Positions 1-5,942 of a DNA stretch of 12,797 nucleotides are shown piece after piece. This DNA comes from Candidatus Latescibacterota bacterium (GTDB taxonomy: Bacteria > Latescibacterota > MVCY01). The DNA is taken from assembly GCA_030629295.1 (NCBI GenBank), contig DAOVPH010000018.1, forward strand, positions 1-12,797. Reading direction: 5' to 3'. Below the pieces are notes generated by a model. It was given only the letters and a program-made list of their open reading frames with translations. It had not been told where the DNA came from and did not search any database. The stretch's first letter is position 1, and every line of letters begins with the position of its first letter. The position numbers and the translations under genes are program-made.

Positions 1-981
1 GTTGTTAAACACATTCACCGTTACCCTCGCATCCGGCTTGGGCTTTTCCTGCTCGGTGAGCCACACCCTGAGCCTACCCGTGGGTGGATAGTTTTCAGTT
101 ATATCCTCCCCGGCGATAAAAGGCCCGGCGTGAAGCATAGGCGGGAGAACCTTGTAATAAGGTCCAGTATAAACTTTGGTTATATTGTGGGGATAGATCA
201 CTTCTATTTTATGGAAGTCACCAAAACTGCCTGGTTCGCCGGGGTAAAGAGGTAACCACTCTTCTCCGTCATATATCTCCACCCACACCTTTCCGCCTTT
301 CTGTTGGCCGAGATAGTAGGTGTAGGCAATCCGGCTGGGTATGGCCACAGCCCTCAAGACTGCTGCTGTGAACAGAGAAATATCTGCTTCATCTGCTTCC
401 AAACGGCGGAGGATGTGCAGGGGATTAGGGGTTAGACTTTGGGGGGAAATCCTTCTGATCTTCTCAGCTACCCACTTATTCACTAACACGGCAGCCTCCG
501 AGGGGCTGGCAGCTTCCTTTATCAGAGGGTAAAAGTTGAGATATAACTGTCTCCGCCAAGGGGTCAGATCTTCATTGGCGAACCTATAGGCCAGTATGTA
601 ATGGAAAAACAGACTGTCAGGCACGCTATAGGACACTGTCTCTCTGGCCTTATAAGCATATCGGATGTGCTCACTCAAAAGCTGTTCTTTGATCCACAGC
701 CTATCCAGTGGGGACATAGTGGAGATCAGAAAACAGGCGGCCTGAAGATATCCAAGCGCCTTGTTTTCCCAGATAGCCTTGGACAATTCTTGCCAGTTTT
801 CTCTCGCTTCTTTCAGTGCCGCCACTGTCTCCTCCCGGTACTGCTCGGGGATGGTTTGCACCAACTCCGCCTGTTGCTCAGGATCGAAAGATTTATCCTG
901 AGCTTGGACTGTACCGCTCAGGGAGAACAGGAGCAGCAACACTCCCACCCATCGGGAAAGAAATGTTGTCATTCGCATCAT
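1..981 (-). CDS. Transglutaminase-like pseudoenzyme, exported (3' end cut by window edge)
   Basis: The frame is open from the left edge to an ATG at 981, giving 327 residues without a stop. The N-terminus is a signal peptide: MMRMTTFLSRW, a hydrophobic run (residues 11-20), then a TVQA-Q cleavage site near 27. The mature part begins SFDPE and aligns along its length with the neighbour at 1047-2246 (FDPE, NKW.AE, R.V.IP.R, VW.E..DG, EP). At the catalytic Cys it has Glu198 (ADEAD against GDCHT), and at the catalytic His it has Lys231 (GGKVW against GYHVW), so transglutaminase or protease activity is unlikely. A structural or partner role is inferred. The Gly-Glu-Pro near 248-250 keeps the acidic position. 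I chose 981 because AAGGTG lies 6 nt upstream and it opens a normal signal peptide. An in-frame ATG at 1047 overlaps the upstream stop (TAATG) and could add 22 residues. Confidence 0.8.
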   Translation of the reverse strand, partial: MMRMTTFLSRWVGVLLLLFSLSGTVQAQDKSFDPEQQAELVQTIPEQYREETVAALKEARENWQELSKAIWENKALGYLQAACFLISTMSPLDRLWIKEQLLSEHIRYAYKARETVSYSVPDSLFFHYILAYRFANEDLTPWRRQLYLNFYPLIKEAASPSEAAVLVNKWVAEKIRRISPQSLTPNPLHILRRLEADEADISLFTAAVLRAVAIPSRIAYTYYLGQQKGGKVWVEIYDGEEWLPLYPGEPGSFGDFHKIEVIYPHNITKVYTGPYYKVLPPMLHAGPFIAGEDITENYPPTGRLRVWLTEQEKPKPDARVTVNVFNN

Positions 982-1046
982 TAAGAACACCTTGGTGAAT
1001 TTTTCTTGGAGTAAGGCCAAGTTTCCTCCTGCATCTGCTTTGACCA

Positions 1047-2246
1047 TTACGGGCGCTTTCCGAAGTCGTAGCTGGAAAAGTCGTAGACCTCTTCTTGGTT
1101 GGCAGCAGAGAGCTCTAAATGTACCTTTGTCGTCTCACCCGGGGCAACATAGACAAACTGCCAGGTGTTACTCGGAGGCTGACCAGCAGTGACGAAATAA
1201 GTCCCGTCCCCAAGCTCTATTCGTGCCTTCCCTTGTTGGTCGGTGGGTGCGCAAGTTACCGGCAATAAGGTGTTGTAGTTCCAGAGGGAGAAGTGAACCA
1301 GAGCATTGGCCACAGGTTGGCCCAGATAAATCACTTTTACCTCCACAGACCCCACTGGTGTGTAGAAGCTGGTCACATCCAAGAGGTGAGTTTGCCATGG
1401 ACCTATGTTACCTAATTCTAAAGGATTAACCCTGGCATAGCTTGCTGCCCAAACCTTGGCCAAGGTTTTTGCTGTGCCATCGGAGATAAACCAGGGTTTG
1501 TCCAACGGAGCTGGTTCGCAGCTTCCGGTGCAATGCCATACGCCGTCCCACACCTCTGCCCAGACATGGTAGCCGATTCGGTAAGGATAATACGGGGTGA
1601 AGACATATCTGGCGGGGATACCTACAGACCTTGCTGCCGCCACATAGAGGATAGTCTGAGTATGGCAGTCACCTTGATGGCGCTTCAAGGTGGTGTAGGG
1701 ACTCTGAAAACGGTAGGTAGGGCCATAGATACAGTTCTCTGCTCCCCATTTGTTCACCTCTAAGGCGGCCTCAGCGATGCTGGTCATCTTCTCGACCCGG
1801 GGATAGAGCTGCTCGTAAAAATCCTTGCGCCATCTCTCTGCCGGCTCTAAGCTGATCCTGTAAGGAAGCACATACTTGAGAAATATGGGCTTGGAAATTT
1901 TAGTTCCCCAGGGCATCTGGTTCCAGGCCTGGTAAGCATAGACGATGTTTTCATAAAGCAACTCATAGCTGATACTTACCAGATCTGCCTGGGGCATATT
2001 GGCGATAAGAAAAGCAGCGCCCTCCCGTTGCTCCGGCGCCACCTCTCGCAAAACTGAGGCCAGTTGCTTCCAGTTCTTACCAGCAGAGCTCAGGGCAGCT
2101 ATGACCTGAGCTCGGTAAGTTGTGGGGATTAAAGCGACAATCTCTTTGTTCTCTTCTGGATCGAATGCCGCCGAAGAACCAGGATTTAACAAAAATATAA
2201 CGAAAAAAGAGAACAAAAGCAAGTGCTTTATCCTTCGCTCTAACAT
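1047..2246 (-). CDS. Exported transglutaminase-like domain protein with intact Cys-His pair
   Basis: This is a 399-residue protein. A signal peptide (MLERRIKH, hydrophobic 9-20, PGSSAA cleavage near 27) sends it across the inner membrane. A helical N-terminal part runs to about 160. A transglutaminase-like core follows with Cys194 in RHQGDCHTQ, His227 in GYHVWAEVWDG and a GSCEP motif whose Glu244 sits 17 residues after the His, where the third catalytic acid usually falls. R.VGIPAR after the Cys is typical of the superfamily. Residues 298-380 look like a beta-sandwich of the carboxypeptidase-regulatory type (GSVEVKVIYLGQPVANALV). Whether it crosslinks, cleaves or hydrolyses amides cannot be told. 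The start is at 2246 because GGAGG lies 7 nt upstream. An earlier in-frame ATG at 2288 lies at the predicted transcription start and has no ribosome site. The stop overlaps an ATG in the frame of the downstream paralogue. Confidence 0.85.
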   Translation of the reverse strand: MLERRIKHLLLFSFFVIFLLNPGSSAAFDPEENKEIVALIPTTYRAQVIAALSSAGKNWKQLASVLREVAPEQREGAAFLIANMPQADLVSISYELLYENIVYAYQAWNQMPWGTKISKPIFLKYVLPYRISLEPAERWRKDFYEQLYPRVEKMTSIAEAALEVNKWGAENCIYGPTYRFQSPYTTLKRHQGDCHTQTILYVAAARSVGIPARYVFTPYYPYRIGYHVWAEVWDGVWHCTGSCEPAPLDKPWFISDGTAKTLAKVWAASYARVNPLELGNIGPWQTHLLDVTSFYTPVGSVEVKVIYLGQPVANALVHFSLWNYNTLLPVTCAPTDQQGKARIELGDGTYFVTAGQPPSNTWQFVYVAPGETTKVHLELSAANQEEVYDFSSYDFGKRP

Positions 2247-2290
2247 CGTAATGCCTCCGTTTCCTTTTCTTGCTTTTTCTGGATTCATTA

Positions 2291-2319
2291 TGTATAATTC
2301 TTCGTTATTTATGTGTCAA
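2291..2319 (-). promoter_or_regulatory. Sigma70-type promoter of the transglutaminase pair
   Basis: Read on the minus strand, a consensus -35 TTGACA (2319-2314) is followed by a 17-nt spacer and a -10 TATACA (2296-2291). Transcription would begin near 2284, leaving a leader of about 38 nt that contains the GGAGG site. This supports the start codon at 2246. Confidence 0.65.
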
Positions 2320-2449
2320 TATGGTCTCCTTCCTTTGAGATAGTTTTATCAATTCTCAAATATATGGAGAGAAACCTGCCATTGCAAGCAGTTTCTTCGA
2401 ATCCTTTAAATACTGGTAAGGATGTCCGTTATCACTTGCAGAAAAAGAC
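2320..2449. other. Divergent intergenic stretch, no gene seen
   Basis: This AT-rich stretch separates two divergent promoters, one for the minus-strand transglutaminase pair and one for the plus-strand small membrane-protein genes. I see no credible reading frame, repeat or RNA here. Any operator shared by the two promoters would be expected in it, but no clear dyad stands out. Confidence 0.4.
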
Positions 2450-2478
2450 TTGACTCTAAGAGACTCTTGTATTATATT
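2450..2478 (+). promoter_or_regulatory. Sigma70-type promoter of the small membrane-protein genes, with spacer palindrome
   Basis: The -35 is TTGACT (2450-2455), the spacer is 17 nt, and the -10 is TATATT (2473-2478), each 5 of 6 to consensus. The spacer contains the perfect dyad AAGAGACTCTT (2458-2468), a position where a repressor could block RNA polymerase. Transcription would start near 2485. Confidence 0.6.
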
Positions 2479-2484
2479 TTTTGC

Positions 2485-2655
2485 GTATTACAGAAGGGCA
2501 CCGCATAATGCTGTGACATTGCGCGCTTCTGATGCTCAGACAAAGAAGCACTTTGCATTAGGGACCAGCCAAGTTCTGCATCTCCTCAGGAATACATATT
2601 CAGAATGCCTCCGAAAGTTATGAAAGTCGCAAAAACTCTGCTGAAAACCAGGGGA
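2485..2655 (+). other. Long 5' leader with small hairpins, no recognised riboswitch
   Basis: About 170 nt separate the predicted transcription start from the first small gene. Two mutually exclusive hairpins are visible: TCTGA-TGC-TCAGA (2529-2541) and GCTTCT...AGAAGC around it (2526-2550). I see no long reading frame and none of the hallmark motifs of the riboswitch classes I know. A regulatory leader or decayed sequence are both possible. Confidence 0.3.
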
Positions 2656-2659
2656 TGAA

Positions 2660-2860
2660 ATGGAAATATCTCAGAGACATCGACAGCTATTAGCAAACAA
2701 GTTGTTAGACTTAGCAAATCTGCTGCTGATTCTATTTAACGGTCCGCTATTTGTTCCCAAGGTGAGTCTTATCACGAAGGCTGGATCTAGCTTTTTGGGG
2801 ATATTGATATTCTTTATTCCTCATATTGTCAGTGCAAAATTAAATCAAGAGGGGGGATAA
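2660..2860 (+). CDS. Small two-helix membrane protein, unrecognised
   Basis: I do not recognise this 66-residue protein. It starts with a short polar stretch (MEISQRHRQ). A first hydrophobic segment lies at about 14-33 (KLLDLANLLLILFNGPLFVP), a short KVSLITK loop follows, and a second segment at about 41-58 (AGSSFLGILIFFIPHIV) leads to a polar end (KLNQEGG). This predicts a hairpin in the inner membrane. An AGGGG site lies 5 nt upstream of the ATG. A good promoter stands upstream, and a second small membrane gene starts 3 nt after its stop, whose ribosome site overlaps the last codons. Promoter, ribosome site, hydrophobic pattern and tight coupling argue that it is real. Its function is unknown. 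Confidence 0.6.
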   Translation: MEISQRHRQLLANKLLDLANLLLILFNGPLFVPKVSLITKAGSSFLGILIFFIPHIVSAKLNQEGG

Positions 2861-2863
2861 CCT

Positions 2864-2971
2864 ATGGTCTTTTGGCCGATGTGGGTTTCTGGGGGATTAG
2901 TTGTTGTCTTCGTGTTTTTCTTCTATCTTTGGCCTATACTTCGCCACAAGGAGAAGAAGAGCGACAAGTGA
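2864..2971 (+). CDS. 35-residue single-span membrane protein, unrecognised
   Basis: This short gene encodes MVFWPMWVSGG, then a very hydrophobic valine/phenylalanine core (about residues 8-26), then a basic tail RHKEKKSDK. The positive-inside rule puts the C-terminus in the cytoplasm. A strong purine-rich site (AGAGGGGGG) ends 7 nt before the ATG and overlaps the end of the 66-residue gene, so translation is probably coupled. The two proteins may work together in the membrane, as small subunits of larger complexes often do, but nothing in the sequence names the partner. A longer minus-strand reading frame across this place (stop at 2897) is less credible. Confidence 0.55.
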   Translation: MVFWPMWVSGGLVVVFVFFFYLWPILRHKEKKSDK

Positions 2972-3184
2972 AGCTACGCCCCTTCCAACTGTGCCTGCTG
3001 TGGTGAGAAAATGAGCCGTCGGGGGGCAGGCGTTTATATTGCGGGGTTCCTCGCCCGGTGGGATGGGAAGGATAACTCCGGGAGGGATGTAGCAAGCGGT
3101 ATCTACCTCTACCGTCTCCAGGTCCGTACGGGCTCCGGGAGGAAGAATTTCACGCAGACGAGGCGGATGATTCTCCTGAGGTGA
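2972..3184 (+). pseudogene. 3' relic of a FlgD-Ig-tailed secreted protein gene
   Basis: The frame ending with TGA at 3182-3184 (57 codons from an ATG at 3011) carries a characteristic C-terminal tail. It has RWDGKDNSGRDVASG followed by IYLYRLQ, a short insert, then FTQTRRMILLR and the stop. This is the last part of the FlgD-Ig-like/CHU-type C-terminal domain found at the end of many large exported proteins in FCB-type bacteria. The rest of that protein is missing. Upstream, the frame reads unrelated residues (SYAPSNCACCGEK) back to the stop of the 35-residue gene. There is no ribosome site or signal peptide. A strong terminator follows 26 nt after the stop, as if the end of an older gene had been kept. 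I read it as a truncated remnant, though translation as a tiny protein is not excluded. Confidence 0.6.
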
Positions 3185-3210
3185 ACTGCTTCGCAAGAGA
3201 AGGATTCACC

Positions 3211-3250
3211 AAAAACCGCCTGAGCCTGATATTGGGCTTGGGCGGTTTTT
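3211..3250 (+). terminator. Strong hairpin terminator, bidirectional in form
   Basis: The arms AAAAACCGCC (3211-3220) and GGCGGTTTTT (3241-3250) are perfectly complementary. After a 2-nt mismatch the stem continues with AGCC/GGCT (3223-3226, 3235-3238) around an 8-nt loop. The T-run on either strand lets it stop transcription both ways. It ends the small membrane-protein transcript and separates it from the rhomboid promoter. Confidence 0.85.
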
Positions 3251-3261
3251 GCATAAAAAGG

Positions 3262-3289
3262 TTGACAACCAGTCCCTTTGTAGTATAAA
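3262..3289 (+). promoter_or_regulatory. Sigma70-type promoter upstream of the rhomboid gene
   Basis: A consensus TTGACA (3262-3267), a 16-nt spacer and TATAAA (3284-3289) lie just after the terminator. Transcription would start near 3296, leaving a leader of about 285 nt that contains the palindromic repeat at 3372-3475. Confidence 0.6.
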
Positions 3290-3371
3290 TTACAGAGTAT
3301 TGACCAAATATTAACCAATGGTGCTATTTTGCAACAACCCTTGTGGAATAAAGGATCGCGGGTACATATTC

Positions 3372-3475
3372 GTAGGGGCAGACCCTTCGGGCTTGAGCCC
3401 TTCAGGGCGAAGCCTGTGTGTCTGCCCAAATTAGGGAGCGCACACACAGGTGCGCCCCCTACAAGAGGTCTGCCC
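3372..3475. repeat. Nested palindromic intergenic repeat (MITE/REP-like)
   Basis: The element opens with GTAGGGGC (3372-3379), matched by CCCCCTAC (3455-3462). Further inverted pairs nest around it: GGGCAGACC (3376-3384) with GGTCTGCCC (3467-3475), and CCTGTGTGT (3413-3421) with ACACACAGG (3442-3450). A GGGC-TTGA-GCCC hairpin is also inside. It encodes nothing credible. The layout suits a small non-autonomous mobile or REP-type repeat. It would be transcribed in the rhomboid leader and fold strongly. Confidence 0.6.
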
Positions 3476-3580
3476 AAACGCTGTTTAGCGACTGGACCAG
3501 CAGATGCCACAAATATTATGAGAATCGGTTTGTAAAAAGAAGAGAGCGACTTTACACCAGAGGGACTATTTGAACCTAAG

Positions 3581-4261
3581 ATGATACCTTTTAAAGATGA
3601 CTGCCGCGTCCGAAGGTTTCCTTTTGTGACTATTGGTATTGTGGTGATAAATGTGTTAGTCTTCCTATATCAGCTTTCGGCAGGGCAGGAGGGATTCCGG
3701 CGGTTTGTGATGCAAATGGGGTTCATCCCCTACGAAGTCACGCATTTTGTGAACCTGAGACCTGGGTCGGCTATACCACTTTACCTGACTCCGTTCACTG
3801 CGATGTTCGTGCACGGAGGGATTCTGCACCTTTTCGGGAATATGCTCTACCTATGGATATTCGGTGACAACATTGAGGATGTCTTGGGGCATCTCCGCTT
3901 TCTGCTCTTTTACTTAGGGTGTGGGATTATCGCTGCTGCAGTGCAAGTGTTTTTTGAGCCGAACTCTCAGTTGCCGATGATCGGTGCCAGTGGAGCAGTT
4001 GCTGGTGTTCTGGGAGCTTTTCTGATCTGTTTCCCCACCGCCCGGGTGTACACATTGGTATTTCCGTTCTTTTTCCGAGCCCTCAGAATCCCGGCTTTAT
4101 TTTTCCTGGGACTGTGGTTTCTAATCCAGTTGAGTAATGCATTGGGGAGCTCTACCGGTGGGATTGCTTGGTTTGCTCACATCGGAGGTTTTATTGCCGG
4201 GGTTGTCCTGATACGCAAATACCGAAGAGGTAGAACCAGGTTCACTAAAATCAGAGCTTAA
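3581..4261 (+). CDS. Rhomboid family intramembrane serine protease
   Basis: This 226-residue integral membrane protein cleaves transmembrane substrates within the bilayer. The catalytic serine is Ser137 in IGASGAVAG, and its partner His200 lies in WFAHIGGFIAG. The conserved HGG..HL..NMLYLW stretch (78-92), with His83 and Asn87 near the oxyanion site, is present. Membrane segments are visible at about 15-32, 70-95, 105-125, 138-150, 155-185 and 195-211. The short soluble ends (MIPFKDDCRVRRFP and a basic tail RKYRRGRTRFTKIRA) match the compact bacterial form. No strong ribosome site is visible before the ATG. It probably has its own promoter at 3262-3289. Its stop directly abuts the stop of the convergent FmdE-like gene. 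The substrate is unknown. Confidence 0.93.
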   Translation: MIPFKDDCRVRRFPFVTIGIVVINVLVFLYQLSAGQEGFRRFVMQMGFIPYEVTHFVNLRPGSAIPLYLTPFTAMFVHGGILHLFGNMLYLWIFGDNIEDVLGHLRFLLFYLGCGIIAAAVQVFFEPNSQLPMIGASGAVAGVLGAFLICFPTARVYTLVFPFFFRALRIPALFFLGLWFLIQLSNALGSSTGGIAWFAHIGGFIAGVVLIRKYRRGRTRFTKIRA

Positions 4262-4681
4262 CTATTTTCCAAGATGCACGACTTTTATTTGGAAAAGCCG
4301 CTCTTCGGGCATTGTCCAGAGTCGCAGGGCCAATTTCTCCTGAGCTTCACTCTCACAGTTTCGGATACTTTCCAGCACCTCTGGACGCAGCCTCACCTCC
4401 AGTTGCTCTGTGTTGTTGAGCGCTACAGCGCAAGGTTCCATTGCCTCCATTATCTTTATGCCGCCATTACCTACAGTAGCTGGGGTGGAGAGTTGAAGCC
4501 CATCAACAATACAGGAAACAGGAGGAGCGCTACCCGTAAATGCCTTTATCTTAAGAGAGAAAGGAATCTCTCCCAATCTTTGTATTATCGCCTGCCCCAT
4601 CCTTAATCCAACTGTTACATAGGGACCCAAATGGCTGTGGAACTGCTTAGCCCTCTCTAACTCAGGGGGTAATTCTGACAA
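4262..4681 (-). CDS. Short FmdE-domain protein, last gene of the nickel-cofactor operon
   Basis: The 139 residues match the core of the FmdE/FwdE family, named after a formylmethanofuran dehydrogenase subunit gene. Recognisable parts are FHSHLGPYVTVGLRMG (14-29), APPVSCIVDGLQLSTPATVGNGG (52-74) and an alpha/beta C-terminus. His15 and His17, and Cys57 with Asp60, are plausible metal ligands. The Cys usual in the first motif (HGHLCPG) is Gly19 here, and the C-terminal zinc ribbon of longer members is absent. In bacteria such proteins occur without methanofuran chemistry, so the family name should not be read as function. The start is TTG: AGGAGG lies 6 nt upstream in a purine-rich run, and no nearby ATG fits. 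It begins 56 nt after larC. A metal-binding or nickel-delivery role is inferred from that position. Confidence 0.75.
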   Translation of the reverse strand: MSELPPELERAKQFHSHLGPYVTVGLRMGQAIIQRLGEIPFSLKIKAFTGSAPPVSCIVDGLQLSTPATVGNGGIKIMEAMEPCAVALNNTEQLEVRLRPEVLESIRNCESEAQEKLALRLWTMPEERLFQIKVVHLGK

Positions 4682-4737
4682 TCTCCTCCTCCTTTTTGGG
4701 AAAAAGACGAAAGAAGAGAGATGATGGCGATCCCTGT

Positions 4738-5940
4738 TTACTGCTCACTGCCTGTCTTCTCTCGCCTATCTTTTGCGTTTTCTCTCGCCTCTTTTTTGAC
4801 CTCGTCGTAAACCTTCCTGATCGGAAGCCCGTATTGTTCAGCTATTCTCCTACACTCCTCGTACTCGGGAACAATATCTCTCAGTTTCCCATCTAAGAAG
4901 CTCAATTTAACTTTGACTTCTCCGTAGGAGGTGTGGATAGTTCTGCTCTCCCTTTTCAGTTTTCTCCTCATTTTCTCCTCAGAAATCCTCACTCCCAAGG
5001 TGGTAGTCTCCTTAAACACAACTTCAAGAAGCTCATCGATTTTGTCAGGGGAAGCAATAATGCTGAGGACAATTCCAGGTCTGTTCTTCTTCATATAAAC
5101 CGGGGTGAGAGATACATCCTTGGCCCCCTTCTGGAACAGGTGTTCCATAATGTGGTCGTAGAGCTGGGGATTCATATCGTCTATGTTTGTCTCCAGAACT
5201 ACTACCTTATCCTGTTCGTATTGGCTGGGACAGTTGCCGATGAATACCCGCAAGAGATTCGGTAGGGACAGTTCTCTGCTGCCGGCACCGTAGCCTGTCT
5301 TCTCTACCTTCATCGGAGGCATTTCGCCAAAGTCATTGCACAATGTAGTGAGGATGGCTGCTCCGGTGGGGGTGGTGAGTTCATTTCTAATCCCTGTGGA
5401 ATAAATGGGCACTCCCCTGAGAAGTTGAGTCGTAGCTGGCGCAGGTAGTGGCAGGAGACCGTGGCTGGACTTGACAAAGCCGGTGCCCACATGCACTCGG
5501 GAGGCATAAAGTTTTTCTATCTCCAGCTTCTCGAAAGCGATCACCGCTCCCACGATGTCCACTATGGCATCTACCGCACCCACTTCGTGAAAATGGATCT
5601 GCGCTGCTGTCTTGCCGTGTATCTTCGCCTCTGCCTGGGCAAGCCGAAGGAATATCTGCTTACTTTTACTCTTAACGGATGTTCCCAGGCCGCTTTTTTC
5701 GATTATCTGGTAGATGTCGTTCAGATTTCTCTCTTTCTGCTCTTCACTGGTGGTAACCTTAAGTTGAGTTGCCCTTATCCCGCCCCGTTTTGTCTCCTCT
5801 GTCCGGATCTGGTATCCGGAGAGGTTGAGTCTCCTGAGTTCGCTCTCTAACTGCCCGACATCCAGGCCGGCATCGATCAGAGCGCCGAGGATCATATCGC
5901 CGCTTATGCCAGAGAAGCAGTCGAAGTAAGCTACTCTCAT
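4738..5940 (-). CDS. larC: LarC, nickel-inserting enzyme for the NPN cofactor
   Basis: LarC (formerly DUF111) inserts nickel, with CTP hydrolysis, into the dithio-pyridinium mononucleotide to give nickel-pincer nucleotide. The 400 residues begin with the family start MRVAYFDCFSGISGDM. They also carry FHEVGAVDAIVDIVG (117-131), SHGLLPLPAPAT (159-170), ELTTPTGAA (187-195), ETNIDDMNPQLYDHIMEHLF (250-269), MKKNRPG (283-289) and PEYEECRRIAEQ (358-369). Both halves, LarC1-like and LarC2-like, are in one unbroken frame, unlike Lactiplantibacillus plantarum larC, which needs a programmed frameshift. I chose 5940 over upstream in-frame starts because homology begins exactly there. It lies 2 nt after the larB stop, so translation is coupled. 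Confidence 0.95.
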   Translation of the reverse strand: MRVAYFDCFSGISGDMILGALIDAGLDVGQLESELRRLNLSGYQIRTEETKRGGIRATQLKVTTSEEQKERNLNDIYQIIEKSGLGTSVKSKSKQIFLRLAQAEAKIHGKTAAQIHFHEVGAVDAIVDIVGAVIAFEKLEIEKLYASRVHVGTGFVKSSHGLLPLPAPATTQLLRGVPIYSTGIRNELTTPTGAAILTTLCNDFGEMPPMKVEKTGYGAGSRELSLPNLLRVFIGNCPSQYEQDKVVVLETNIDDMNPQLYDHIMEHLFQKGAKDVSLTPVYMKKNRPGIVLSIIASPDKIDELLEVVFKETTTLGVRISEEKMRRKLKRESRTIHTSYGEVKVKLSFLDGKLRDIVPEYEECRRIAEQYGLPIRKVYDEVKKEARENAKDRREKTGSEQ

Positions 5941-5942
5941 TT

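Noticed and set aside
601..984. Plus-strand 127-residue frame over the left-edge gene
   Set aside because: It is the antisense shadow of the transglutaminase-like pseudoenzyme, which has a signal peptide and a clear paralogue on the minus strand.
2247..2288. Fourteen-codon N-terminal extension of the transglutaminase-like gene
   Set aside because: The upstream ATG sits at the predicted transcription start without a ribosome site, whereas the ATG at 2246 has GGAGG 7 nt upstream and opens a normal signal peptide.
2485..2655. Riboswitch in the small-gene leader
   Set aside because: The leader is long and has small hairpins, but I find no consensus core of cobalamin, c-di-GMP, NiCo or other classes I can recognise by eye.
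2897..3196. Minus-strand 99-residue reading frame, proline-rich with a hydrophobic end
   Set aside because: It begins with TTG without a ribosome site. It lies opposite both the 35-aa membrane gene and the FlgD-Ig relic, whose plus-strand reading makes clear biological sense.
3109..3510. Minus-strand 133-residue reading frame
   Set aside because: It runs through the terminator hairpin, the rhomboid promoter and the palindromic repeat, has no domain-like pattern, and seems to be a chance frame in repeat sequence.
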